From: Massilia atriviolacea
GTDB lineage: Bacteria; Pseudomonadota; Gammaproteobacteria; Burkholderiales; Burkholderiaceae_D
Reading direction: 5' to 3'
Assembly: GCF_003953935.1 (NCBI RefSeq)
Contig: NZ_RXLQ01000003.1
Coordinates: 186,001 to 250,000 of the forward strand
Length of the DNA: 64,000 nt
Positions 47,927-56,331 of this stretch are shown here, one piece after another (position 1 is the stretch's first letter; the number at the start of each line of letters is the position of its first letter). The position numbers were made by a program, and so were the translations under genes. The notes under the pieces are model-generated. The model was not told the origin of the DNA, ran no database searches, and saw nothing but the letters and a program-made list of their open reading frames with translations.

Positions 47927-50443
47927 TTGAACCAAATTACTCATACCATTCCCAGCCGCGAGGACATTCTCGGCATTTTCCGCAACGCGGGCACGACGCT
48001 TGATCTGCAAGCCATCGCCCGCACGCTCAAGGTCAAGCCAGCCGCGCTGGAGGTGTTAACCAGGCGTTTGAATGCCATGCAGCGCGACGGCCAGATCCAC
48101 GCCGACGCCGATGGCAACTACGCCCTGGCCGACCATTCCGGCTTTATCGCCGGCAAGGTCAGCGCCCACCGCGACGGTTTCGGCTTCGTCATCCCCGACG
48201 AACCTGGCGAAGACCTGTTCCTGTCAGACAAAGAGATGCAGAAAGTGCTGCATGGCGACCGCGTGCTCGCCAAAGTCACGGGTACCGACCGCCGCGGCCG
48301 CCAGGAAGGCACCATCGTCGAAGTCGTCGCGCGCGCCAACAGCCATGTGATCGGCCGCCTTCTCAATGAGAACGGCGTCTGGATCGTCGCTCCCGAAGAC
48401 AAACGCATCGGCCAGGACATCCTGGTTGCCGGCTCGCCCGGCAAGGCCAAGGCGGGGCAGATCGTCAGCGTCGAGCTGAGCGAGCAGCCATCGCGCTTCA
48501 AGCAGCCGGCCGGCCGCGTGGTCGAAGTGCTCGGCGACCTGGACGATCCCGGCATGGAAATCGAAATTGCCGTGCGCAAGTTCGGCGTGCCGCATATCTT
48601 CTCCGCCGCCGCGCTCAAATCGGCCGCCAAGCTGCCCGGCGAGGTGCGCGAGGCCGACCTGGCCGACCGCGTCGACCTGCGCGACGTGCCGCTGGTCACC
48701 ATCGACGGCGAAGACGCGCGCGACTTCGACGATGCGGTCTACTGCGAACCGGTCAAGGTCGGCAAGGCCAACTGCTTCCGCCTGATCGTCGCCATTGCCG
48801 ACGTGTCGCACTATGTCAAGCCGAACGATGCGCTCGACGTCGACGCCATCGAACGCAGCACCTCGGTATATTTCCCGCGCCGCGTGATTCCGATGCTGCC
48901 CGAGAAGCTCTCGAACGGCCTGTGCTCGCTGAACCCGGCCGTCGACCGCCTGACCCTGGTGTGCGACGCCGTCATTTCGGACAAGGGCGAGATCAAGGCT
49001 TACCAGTTCTATCCGGCCGTGATCCACTCGGCCGCGCGGCTGACCTATAACGAAGTGGCCGAGATCCTCGGCAACACCGCCGGTCCGGAAGCGGCGCGCC
49101 GTCCGGCCATCGTGCCGCACCTGCTCAACCTGTACGATGTGTACCACGCGCTGCACAAGGCGCGCCAGGTGCGCGGTGCGATCGATTTCGAAACCACCGA
49201 AACCTATATCGTCTGCAATGCGCTGGGCAAGATCGAAAAGATCATTCCGCGCACCCGCAATGATGCGCACAAGGTCATCGAGGAATGCATGCTGGCGGCC
49301 AACGTCTGCGCGGCCGACCTGCTGATCCGCCACAAGCACCCCGGCACCTACCGCATCCACGCGTCGCCGACCAAGGAAAAGCTGACGCAGGTGCGTACCT
49401 TCCTCAAGCAGGTCGGCCTGAATCTGAACGGCGGCGACAAGCCGACCGCCAACGATTACGCCGAACTGATGAAGCAGATCAAGGACCGTCCGGACGCCTC
49501 GCTGCTGCAGACCATGCTGCTGCGTTCGATGCAGCAGGCGGTGTACAGCCCCGACAATATCGGCCACTTCGGCCTGGCCTACGAGGCGTATGCCCACTTC
49601 ACCAGCCCGATCCGTCGCTATCCCGACCTGCTGACGCACCGCGCCATCAAGGCCATCCTGCTCGGCAAGAAGTACGAGCCGAAGGGCATCGACCTGGCCG
49701 GCCTGAACACCACCGTGTCGAACGCCACGCGCAAGCAGCAGGCCAAGGACAAGGCCGAAGGCAAGCAAAAGAACGAGAAAGACCTGACTATCTGGGACGC
49801 CCTGGGCGTGCATTGCTCGGCCAACGAGCGCCGCGCCGACGAAGCCTCGCGCGACGTCGAAGCCTGGCTCAAGTGCTACTTCATCAAGGACAAGCTCGGT
49901 GAAGAATTCACCGGCGTGGTCTCGGGCGTGACCACCTTCGGCATCTTCGTGCAGCTCGACGCGCTGTTCGTCGAAGGCCTGGTGCACATCACCGAACTGG
50001 GCACCGATTACTTCCAGTACGACGAAGCGCGCCACGAGCTGCGCGGCGAACGCACGGGCAAGCGCTACCAGCTGACCGACCGCGTGACGGTGCAGGTGTC
50101 GCGGGTCGACCTCGAGGCGCGCAAGATCGACCTGGTGCTGGCCGGCGGCAGCGTGCAGGCCGACAGCGGCGCGGGCAAGCCGAAAAGCGCGGCGCACAAG
50201 GCGCTCGACGCCAAGCCGGCCAAATCCGGCAAGTCGGGCCGCGGCTCGGGCGGCGGCGCAGGCAACACGCCATCGCGTTACGAACTCGACGAGAGTGTCG
50301 GCGCGGAAGCCTCGGGCAGCAAGCCGAAACGCGGCAAGTCCGCTGCGGCGGCCGGCAAATCGGCCAGCCGTTCGGCAAAACCGGCAGGCAGCGGCAATTC
50401 CAGCACCAGATCAACAAGCAAAACGAACAAGAGCAAGCGATAA
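47927..50443 (+). CDS. rnr: Ribonuclease R
   Basis: 838 residues from TTG 47927; no in-frame ATG or GTG gives the family N-terminus, so a TTG start is likely. Order: N-terminal helix-turn-helix (SREDILGIFRNAGTTLDLQA), cold-shock domains (GKVSAHRDGFGFVIPDEP), and RNB catalytic domain with TIDGEDARDFDDAVYCE (metal-binding Asps). An S1 domain follows (TGVVSGVTTFGIFVQLDALF), with a Lys/Ser/Gly-rich tail of about 95 residues. Processive 3'-5' exoribonuclease for structured RNA. Followed 3 bp later by rlmB. Confidence 0.96.
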   Translation: MNQITHTIPSREDILGIFRNAGTTLDLQAIARTLKVKPAALEVLTRRLNAMQRDGQIHADADGNYALADHSGFIAGKVSAHRDGFGFVIPDEPGEDLFLSDKEMQKVLHGDRVLAKVTGTDRRGRQEGTIVEVVARANSHVIGRLLNENGVWIVAPEDKRIGQDILVAGSPGKAKAGQIVSVELSEQPSRFKQPAGRVVEVLGDLDDPGMEIEIAVRKFGVPHIFSAAALKSAAKLPGEVREADLADRVDLRDVPLVTIDGEDARDFDDAVYCEPVKVGKANCFRLIVAIADVSHYVKPNDALDVDAIERSTSVYFPRRVIPMLPEKLSNGLCSLNPAVDRLTLVCDAVISDKGEIKAYQFYPAVIHSAARLTYNEVAEILGNTAGPEAARRPAIVPHLLNLYDVYHALHKARQVRGAIDFETTETYIVCNALGKIEKIIPRTRNDAHKVIEECMLAANVCAADLLIRHKHPGTYRIHASPTKEKLTQVRTFLKQVGLNLNGGDKPTANDYAELMKQIKDRPDASLLQTMLLRSMQQAVYSPDNIGHFGLAYEAYAHFTSPIRRYPDLLTHRAIKAILLGKKYEPKGIDLAGLNTTVSNATRKQQAKDKAEGKQKNEKDLTIWDALGVHCSANERRADEASRDVEAWLKCYFIKDKLGEEFTGVVSGVTTFGIFVQLDALFVEGLVHITELGTDYFQYDEARHELRGERTGKRYQLTDRVTVQVSRVDLEARKIDLVLAGGSVQADSGAGKPKSAAHKALDAKPAKSGKSGRGSGGGAGNTPSRYELDESVGAEASGSKPKRGKSAAAAGKSASRSAKPAGSGNSSTRSTSKTNKSKR

Positions 50444-50446
50444 CAC

Positions 50447-51190
50447 ATGAAGAATAAAATGATTTTCGGGTTCCACGCGGTGACTTCGCGTCTGCGTCAC
50501 GAGGCGTCGTCGGTGGAAGAGATTTTTGTCGATGCGACCCGCCAGGATCGCCGCATGCACGACCTCGTCGCCAATGCCAAGGCATTGGGCGTGCGCGTCA
50601 TGCCGGTCGATTCGGCCCGCCTCGACAAGATCGTCGGAACCCGGCGCCACCAGGGCGTGATTGCCTTCGCCAGCCAGCTGGCGCTGGCGCGCAACCTGGA
50701 TGAACTGCTCGATGCGATCGAAGGTCCGCCGCTGCTGCTGATCCTCGACGGCATCACCGATCCGCACAACCTGGGCGCCTGCCTGCGCGTGGCCGACGGG
50801 GTCGGCGCGCACGCGGTCATCGTGCCGAAGGACCGCGCGGTCGGCCTGAACGCCACGGCGGCCAAGGTCGCCAGCGGCGCCGCCGAAACCGTGCCCTACA
50901 TCACGGTGACCAACCTGGCGCGCACCATGCGCGAACTGAAAGAGCGCGACATCCTGCTGATCGGCACCACCGACGATGCGGACAAGGGCTTGTACGAAGC
51001 GGACTTCTCCGGTCCGGCCGCGCTCGTCATGGGCTCGGAAGGCGAGGGCATGCGCCGCCTGACCCGCGAAACCTGCGACGTGCTGGTCGGTATTCCGATG
51101 TTCGGCTCGGTCGAGAGCCTGAACGTATCGGTGGCCTCGGGCGTCTGCCTGTACGAAGCACGCCGCCAGCGCCTCGCGCGCGAAGGCTAA
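50447..51190 (+). CDS. rlmB: 23S rRNA (guanosine-2251-2'-O)-methyltransferase
   Basis: 247 residues. N-terminal RNA-binding fold ([20 protein letters not shown]). SpoU/TrmH trefoil-knot motifs: [39 protein letters not shown], and VSIPM-type [20 protein letters not shown]. Methylates 23S rRNA in the peptidyl-transferase region. The rnr-rlmB pair is a common proteobacterial operon. Confidence 0.96.
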   Translation: MKNKMIFGFHAVTSRLRHEASSVEEIFVDATRQDRRMHDLVANAKALGVRVMPVDSARLDKIVGTRRHQGVIAFASQLALARNLDELLDAIEGPPLLLILDGITDPHNLGACLRVADGVGAHAVIVPKDRAVGLNATAAKVASGAAETVPYITVTNLARTMRELKERDILLIGTTDDADKGLYEADFSGPAALVMGSEGEGMRRLTRETCDVLVGIPMFGSVESLNVSVASGVCLYEARRQRLAREG

Positions 51191-51202
51191 GCCCTTCTTT
51201 TG

Positions 51203-51227
51203 CGTCGCCCTTCCTCGGGCGACGTTT
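51203..51227. terminator. Probable terminator after rlmB
   Basis: CGTCGCCC-TTCCTC-GGGCGACG hairpin followed by TTT. The T-run is short. Lies between convergent rlmB and the GH16 gene. Confidence 0.55.
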
Positions 51228-51239
51228 CCCCGGCCTGGC

Positions 51240-52268
51240 TTACCTGGCCACGCAGATCTCCACCCCGCGATTGTCGAACACGTCCCTGACGCACGGGGCG
51301 CTGGTCGGGGTGTAGGTGACGATCCAGTCCACCTCCATCGTGCGCGCCGGGAAGTCGTCGTTCGCCTTCAGCCATCCCGGCCATTTTCCGCCGACCGCCA
51401 GATTGACCATCATGTAGAACGGCTGATGCTGGTCGGGACGGGTCGCGACCTGCGACACCGGCACCCGGTCGATGTAAAACACCACCTTCTCTTTCAGCCA
51501 CAGGGCGCCGTAGCTGTGAAACGCCGTGTCGAAGCCGGGTACGGCGGTCTTCATGCCCAAGGTTGTGCTGTTCACATTGGTCGAGTGGGTGCCTTGCGAG
51601 ATCTGGCCGGGATAGGAGGCGGGCGCTTCCATGATGTCGATCTCCGGCGGCCAGGTGCGCGAGGTCGACAGCATCCAGAACGCCGGCAACAGCTTCGATC
51701 CGGCAGGGACCTTGGAACTGATCTCGAAATAGCCGTACTGCTGGGCATATTTCTGGTGCGTCGACAGCAAGCCGGAGATGAAGGGATAGCCCCAGGCTTT
51801 CTCGAACAAGTCGTCCGGCGTGCGCCGTGCCGTGATCGTCAGGATGCTGTCCGCGATGCTGAACGGACTGACGCCGATTGCGTTAAATGTGGGATCGATG
51901 TAGACCTGCTGCTCGTGGCCCTCGTTCTGGCGGCGCTTGGTGGCAGCGTTGTAGCCCAGATGCAGCTTCGGATTATTCGGGTGCACGCCGCCGTCCAGGT
52001 GCGGCGCCCATCTGCCCGGCGCGCCGGCGGCGTCGGCCAGCTCCGGCATGGTGGCGAAGGTCTCGAAAAAGCGCTTGGTCAGCGGGAAGTACGCCATCTC
52101 GTCGCTGCTCGCCACGCGGCTGATGGTGGCGCCGGCCGGGGCCGTGGGAACGTGCAGGAATACCATGTCGCCCGGCGTGCGCGCCGGCTTGACAGGGACC
52201 GGCGCGGGAATGGTGGCTGCCAGCGAGTGGCCGCACAGCAGCGAAAGAATCAAAGCGGGAATTTTCAT
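51240..52268 (-). CDS. Secreted glycoside hydrolase family 16
   Basis: 342 residues from ATG 52268. Signal peptide MKIPALILSLLCGHSLAA. The catalytic motif PPEIDIMEAPASYPG supplies the two Glu and the Asp of the ExDxxE active site. YGYFEISSKVPAGSKLLPAF and QPFYMMVNLAVGGKWPGW are typical of GH16 beta-glucan/agar-type hydrolases. The exact polysaccharide is not deducible. It could degrade environmental glucans; a link to the exopolysaccharide locus 26 kb away is not supported. Confidence 0.9.
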   Translation of the reverse strand: MKIPALILSLLCGHSLAATIPAPVPVKPARTPGDMVFLHVPTAPAGATISRVASSDEMAYFPLTKRFFETFATMPELADAAGAPGRWAPHLDGGVHPNNPKLHLGYNAATKRRQNEGHEQQVYIDPTFNAIGVSPFSIADSILTITARRTPDDLFEKAWGYPFISGLLSTHQKYAQQYGYFEISSKVPAGSKLLPAFWMLSTSRTWPPEIDIMEAPASYPGQISQGTHSTNVNSTTLGMKTAVPGFDTAFHSYGALWLKEKVVFYIDRVPVSQVATRPDQHQPFYMMVNLAVGGKWPGWLKANDDFPARTMEVDWIVTYTPTSAPCVRDVFDNRGVEICVAR

Positions 52269-52444
52269 GGAGCGTCCTGACGGCCTGGAGGTAGAAATGT
52301 GCAATATTGCAAATTTATTATAGTTGCAAAATTTGCCTCCGTGCAATCGACTTTATGCGAGACGGGCAAATTGACCACACATAAGCGGGAGGCGGGCGGA
52401 TACGCTACCATGCCTGTACCGTAACCGTCCCACATCCCCTGTTT

Positions 52445-53185
52445 ATGTTTTTACACCTGCGCGAAGATATCAAGAGCATCATTGAACGCGACCCGGCCGC
52501 CCGTAACGGATGGGAAGTGTTCACTTGTTATCCCGGCTTCCAGGCCATCATGATGCACCGCTGGGCGCAGGCCTGCTGGAAAAGCGATCTGAAATGGATC
52601 GGCCGCTTCATCTCCTACCTCGCGCGCATCCTGACCGGCATCGAAATCCATCCCGGCGCCACCATCGGGCGGCGCGTCTTCATCGACCACGGCTTCGGCG
52701 TGGTCATCGGCGAGACCGCCATCGTCGGCGACGACTGCACCATCTACCAGGGCGTGACGCTGGGCGGCACCTCGCTCAACAGCGGCACCAAGCGCCACCC
52801 GACGCTGGAACGCGGCGTCATCATCGGCGCCGGCGCCAAGGTGCTCGGCTCGTTCACGGTGGGCGAATACGCCAAGGTCGGCTCGAACGCGGTGGTGATC
52901 AAGCCGGTGCCGGCGGGCGCGACGGCGGTCGGCAATCCGGCCCACATCGTCCAGAAAGAGGTCGACACGCGTCCCAACGCCCATCTGTTCTCGGCCTACG
53001 GCGTGACCCCGAACGGCGACGATCCGCTGTCGAAGGCGCTGCACGGCCTGATCAATCACGCGGCGCGCCAGGACGAACAGCTCGATCGCCTGATGGCGCT
53101 GATGAAGTCGGCGGGAATCGCCTGCCCGAGCACGCCCGAGTGTGATAAATTGGATTCGGTAAAGCTTAATAAACTGGTCGAGTAA
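52445..53185 (+). CDS. cysE: Serine O-acetyltransferase
   Basis: 246 residues. N-terminal helices include MFLHLREDIKSIIERDPAAR and VFTCYPGFQAIMMHRWAQ. The left-handed beta-helix hexapeptide domain contains IHPGATIGRRVFIDHGFGVV and CTIYQGVTLGGTS. First step of cysteine synthesis: acetyl-CoA plus serine to O-acetylserine. 12 bp before yceH. Length and the early DHGFGVVIG motif match the EpsC/short CysE class common in beta-proteobacteria. Confidence 0.95.
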   Translation: MFLHLREDIKSIIERDPAARNGWEVFTCYPGFQAIMMHRWAQACWKSDLKWIGRFISYLARILTGIEIHPGATIGRRVFIDHGFGVVIGETAIVGDDCTIYQGVTLGGTSLNSGTKRHPTLERGVIIGAGAKVLGSFTVGEYAKVGSNAVVIKPVPAGATAVGNPAHIVQKEVDTRPNAHLFSAYGVTPNGDDPLSKALHGLINHAARQDEQLDRLMALMKSAGIACPSTPECDKLDSVKLNKLVE

Positions 53186-53197
53186 GGAAACAAACGC

Positions 53198-53878
53198 ATG
53201 ACACTAGAATCGACTGGCGGCGCCGACGGCGCCGCCTTGCTGGACCCGTTCGAAATCCGCGTGCTGGCGGTGCTGGCCGAGAAAGAAGGCCTCACGCCCG
53301 ACAATTATCCGATGTCCCTCAATGCCATCACCAACGGCTGCAACCAGTTGTCGAGCCGCGATCCGGTGATGCAGCTGTCCGACGACACCGTGCAGGATGT
53401 GTTGCAGCGGCTCATGCAGCGCAAGTTCGTCAACGGCATCACCCAGGCCGGCGCCCGTGTGACCAAGTACGAGCACCGCATGCGCATCAAATGGTCGCTG
53501 GAGCAGGACAAGCTGGCCGTGCTGACGATCCTGATGCTGCGCGGCTTGCAGACGGCCGGCGAAATCCGCACCCGCAGCGGGCGCCTGCACGAATTCAAGT
53601 CGGTGGCGGAAGTGGAAAGCTGCCTGCAATTCCTGATCGACAAATATCCGCCGATCGTGTCGAAGCTGCCGCTGGCGCCCGGCACCAAGGAGCCGCGCTA
53701 CGGCCAGCTGCTGGGCGGCGAAGCGGCCCTGGTGCAGCAGGAATCGGCGTTCGGGGTGGTCAGCGCGCCGGCCCAGGGCAGCCGGGTGGCGCAGCTGGAA
53801 CAGGAAGTGGCGGCCCTGCGCGCCGAGGTCGACGACCTGAAACTGCAGTTCCTGGCGTTCAAGACGCAGTTCGAGTAA
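53198..53878 (+). CDS. yceH: YceH family protein (DUF480)
   Basis: 226 residues, AAGGAAA ribosome site. Contains EIRVLAVLAEKEGLTPDNYP and SLNAITNGCNQLSSRDPVM, the DUF480 signature, with tandem winged-helix folds (LMLRGLQTAGEIRTRSGRLH). The C-terminal 30 residues form a coiled coil (VAQLEQEVAALRAEVDDLKL). Biochemical role unknown; possibly co-transcribed with cysE. Confidence 0.93.
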   Translation: MTLESTGGADGAALLDPFEIRVLAVLAEKEGLTPDNYPMSLNAITNGCNQLSSRDPVMQLSDDTVQDVLQRLMQRKFVNGITQAGARVTKYEHRMRIKWSLEQDKLAVLTILMLRGLQTAGEIRTRSGRLHEFKSVAEVESCLQFLIDKYPPIVSKLPLAPGTKEPRYGQLLGGEAALVQQESAFGVVSAPAQGSRVAQLEQEVAALRAEVDDLKLQFLAFKTQFE

Positions 53879-53883
53879 GGCCG

Positions 53884-53919
53884 CGCGCCGTTCCCGCACC
53901 CCGGCGCGGGAACGGCGCG
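53884..53919. terminator. Hairpin between convergent yceH and ABC permease genes
   Basis: CGCGCCGTTCCCGC / GCGGGAACGGCGCG, a 14-bp GC-rich stem with 8-nt loop and no T-run. The GTTCCCGC core resembles the REP arms of the 165-bp array, so it may be a lone REP-derived hairpin acting as a terminator. Confidence 0.55.
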
Positions 53920-53924
53920 TCATG

Positions 53925-54881
53925 TCAGCCTTCGTCCTTGAAGCGGCGCAGGCGGATCGCCGCATAGATCATCAGCGCACCGGCCGCCGCACCGATCCAC
54001 ACCCCCGGATTGGCCAGGGCAAGCCAGGCTTGCGCCAGCACATCCATGCCCGGCTCGTGCAGCAGCGTGCCGCCCCGGTTGTGATCGAACAGCCAGCTGC
54101 CCGGCACCAGCCCCAGCAGCATGCGCCCGGCCACGTTGGTCATCATCCAGGCCGCCGCCGAATCGATCCCGAGCAGGTAGCCGATCCATTTGACGAGCAT
54201 CAGCGCGATCAGCGGCACGCCGACCGCCCACAGGAACACTTTCGATCTGGCCCAGGCCGAGACCATCAGCAGCCAGCCGACCGTCGGCAGGGCGCACAGC
54301 ACGTACACCGGCAGCACGCCCACCGCGTGCACGGGCAGCATGTAGAAGGCCGGGTTGCCCAGGATGGCGCCGAACACGCTCACGCCATGGAACATGGCGG
54401 CCGTGCCGATGATGAGCATCAACGCAAACGAGGTGGCCAGGCTGACGCCGATCACGATCAGCGGCGCGGCCACGGTCACCATCAGCACTTTCGACAGCAC
54501 CGTCCGGGTGTCCGACAGCGGCAGCGATTTCCAGAACAGGATGCTGCGGTCGCGCCGTTCGTCGTGCAGCGCGCCGAGGCAGTAGAAGAAGGTGGTCACG
54601 GCCAGCATCAGCAGCAGCGGCAGGCCGGCGCCCACGCAGATATTCGACAGCACCTCGACCAGTTGCCGGTGGTCGTGCGCCGACATGCCGTTGAAGGCGG
54701 CCTGCAGGTCCTGCATCTGGCCGTTGACCTTGAAGGTGAAGTGGGCGCCGCTGCTCATGCCGTAGATGATGGTCAGGCCGGTCACCGCCACCATCACGGC
54801 GCCCAGCACCAGCGGCGCCCAGTAGAACGATCCCTTGTGCTCCCAGAACTCGCGCTTGAGCAGCCATGTCATTGTGTTCAT
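53925..54881 (-). CDS. ABC-2 type transporter permease
   Basis: 318 residues, about six to seven membrane segments. Contains FYCLGALHDERRDRSILFWK, the D-E-R-x-D-x-T/S-I-x-F-W-K signature of ABC-2 permeases in GntR-linked exporters (YtrC/D-like). Its start overlaps the ATPase stop (ATGA). Last gene of the gntR-ATPase-permease operon; likely an exporter of a peptide, drug or lipid at the inner membrane, substrate unknown. Confidence 0.9.
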   Translation of the reverse strand: MNTMTWLLKREFWEHKGSFYWAPLVLGAVMVAVTGLTIIYGMSSGAHFTFKVNGQMQDLQAAFNGMSAHDHRQLVEVLSNICVGAGLPLLLMLAVTTFFYCLGALHDERRDRSILFWKSLPLSDTRTVLSKVLMVTVAAPLIVIGVSLATSFALMLIIGTAAMFHGVSVFGAILGNPAFYMLPVHAVGVLPVYVLCALPTVGWLLMVSAWARSKVFLWAVGVPLIALMLVKWIGYLLGIDSAAAWMMTNVAGRMLLGLVPGSWLFDHNRGGTLLHEPGMDVLAQAWLALANPGVWIGAAAGALMIYAAIRLRRFKDEG

Positions 54882-55735
54882 GCGTAGCTTCCTTTCATGG
54901 TGGCGACAAACAGATCGGCGACGCTGGGGCTGCGCGTTTCGCCGAGCACGTCCAGCTGCGCGCGCGCCACGCCGTCGAACAGCAGCACCGACTTGCCGAA
55001 CACGCTGCGCTGGTCGATCGGCTGCAGCGCGTTGGCGGCGTTGAGCTTGTCCGGCGCGACCATCACTTCGATGAAGCGCTCGCCCACCTCGTCCATCGAG
55101 GCCGACAGCACGATCTTGCCGTCGCGGATGAACAGCAGGTCGGTGAGGATGTGCTCGACTTCCTCGACCTGGTGAGTCGTGATGACGATCGTCTTGTTTT
55201 CGTCGAAGTAATCCTCCAGCAGATTCTGGTAGAACTGCTTGCGGTACAGGATGTCCAGGCCCAGGGTCGGTTCGTCCAGCACCAGCAGCCTGGCGTCGAT
55301 GGCCATCACCAGCGCCAGGTGCAGTTGCACGATCATGCCCTTGGACATGGTCTTGACCTTCATCTCCGGCTTGAGCTTGGTGGCGGCCAGGTAGCGCTCG
55401 GCCTTGGCGCGGTTGAAGCGCGGGTGCACGCCTGCGACGAAATCGATCGCTTCGGACACGCGCAGCCAGCGCGGCAGGATCGCCACGTCGGCGATAAAGC
55501 AGACCTGCTGCATCAGCGCGTCGCGCCCGCTGCGCGGATCGATGCCGAGCACCGACAGCTCGCCCTCCACATCGGTCAGGCCGAGCACGGCCTTGAGGGT
55601 GGTGGTCTTGCCGGAGCCGTTGGGGCCGATCAGGCCGACGATGCGGCCGGCGCCGATCTCGAAGCTGGCATTGTCGAGCGCCAGCGCCTTGCCATAGCGC
55701 TTGCTCAGGTTGCGGGCGGTGAGGACGGCGCTCAT
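54878..55735 (-). CDS. ABC transporter ATP-binding protein (YtrB/CcmA-like)
   Basis: 285 residues from ATG 55735. Walker A GLIGPNGSGKTTTL, Walker B LLVLDEPTLGLD, and H-loop ITTHQVEEVEH. The signature motif is MSKGM instead of LSGGQ, a variant seen in this subfamily, so activity is still expected. The start overlaps the GntR stop (ATGA at 55732-55735). Confidence 0.92.
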   Translation of the reverse strand: MSAVLTARNLSKRYGKALALDNASFEIGAGRIVGLIGPNGSGKTTTLKAVLGLTDVEGELSVLGIDPRSGRDALMQQVCFIADVAILPRWLRVSEAIDFVAGVHPRFNRAKAERYLAATKLKPEMKVKTMSKGMIVQLHLALVMAIDARLLVLDEPTLGLDILYRKQFYQNLLEDYFDENKTIVITTHQVEEVEHILTDLLFIRDGKIVLSASMDEVGERFIEVMVAPDKLNAANALQPIDQRSVFGKSVLLFDGVARAQLDVLGETRSPSVADLFVATMKGSYA

Positions 55736-56097
55736 GGCTGGCCTCCGTCGCGCGGGCGCAGCAGCTGTTCCAGGTCCAGGCCGAGGCGGCGGATGCGTTC
55801 GAGCATGGCCGGCCATTCTTCGCGCACGAAGCGCTCGCGTTCGCTGGCGAGCAGTTTTTCGCTCGCGCCTTCTGTCACATACATGCCAATTCCCCTTCGT
55901 TTTTCGACGAGTTCCTCGTCCACCAGTTCCTGGTAGGCGCGTGAAACGGTGATCGGATTGAGCTGATACTCGGCCGCGACCTGGCGCACCGAGGGCAGGG
56001 CGTCGCCAGCCTTGAGCACGCCATCGAGCATCATGCCGACGACCTTGTCCTTGAGCTGGCGGTAGATGGGGGTATTGTCGTTCCAGCCGATCGTCAT
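55732..56097 (-). CDS. GntR-family regulator, YtrA subfamily
   Basis: 121 residues, the short YtrA type. Winged helix: PIYRQLKDKVVGMMLDGVLK, then LPSVRQVAAEYQLNPITVSR and ELVDEELVEKRRGIGMYV. The C-terminus is a short dimerisation helix pair. YtrA proteins repress the ABC genes they are transcribed with; the palindrome at 56170-56193 is the likely operator. Confidence 0.93.
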   Translation of the reverse strand: MTIGWNDNTPIYRQLKDKVVGMMLDGVLKAGDALPSVRQVAAEYQLNPITVSRAYQELVDEELVEKRRGIGMYVTEGASEKLLASERERFVREEWPAMLERIRRLGLDLEQLLRPRDGGQP

Positions 56098-56169
56098 GGC
56101 CGGCCCTCCCGCGGAGATGGTGTTGCCTGATGAGACATGAATCCTCCCTGATTGGTGAGGTGATGAGGT

Positions 56170-56193
56170 GGTGATGTAGTTAACTATAACACC
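56170..56193. promoter_or_regulatory. Probable GntR/YtrA operator
   Basis: Imperfect palindrome GGTG-N3-TAGTTAACTA-N3-CACC centred at 56181/56182 with a perfect 10-bp TAGTTAACTA core. Located 73 bp upstream of the gntR start codon, in the only AT-rich part of the 234-bp divergent region. Confidence 0.6.
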
Positions 56194-56331
56194 AAATCAT
56201 GTACCGTCAAGGTCTGCATGCGAGAAAAACAACGCCCAGCCTCCTGATATGAAGTTAGTTCCGTCGGTTAATTACTGCTGCCTGTGGATAATTGTTATAT
56301 TTACGGTCCTTTCATCCGAACCAACAATTAC

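Noticed and set aside
54878-55735. Inactive ABC ATPase because of MSKGM in place of LSGGQ
   Set aside because: Walker A, Walker B and H-loop are intact and this subfamily tolerates signature variants.
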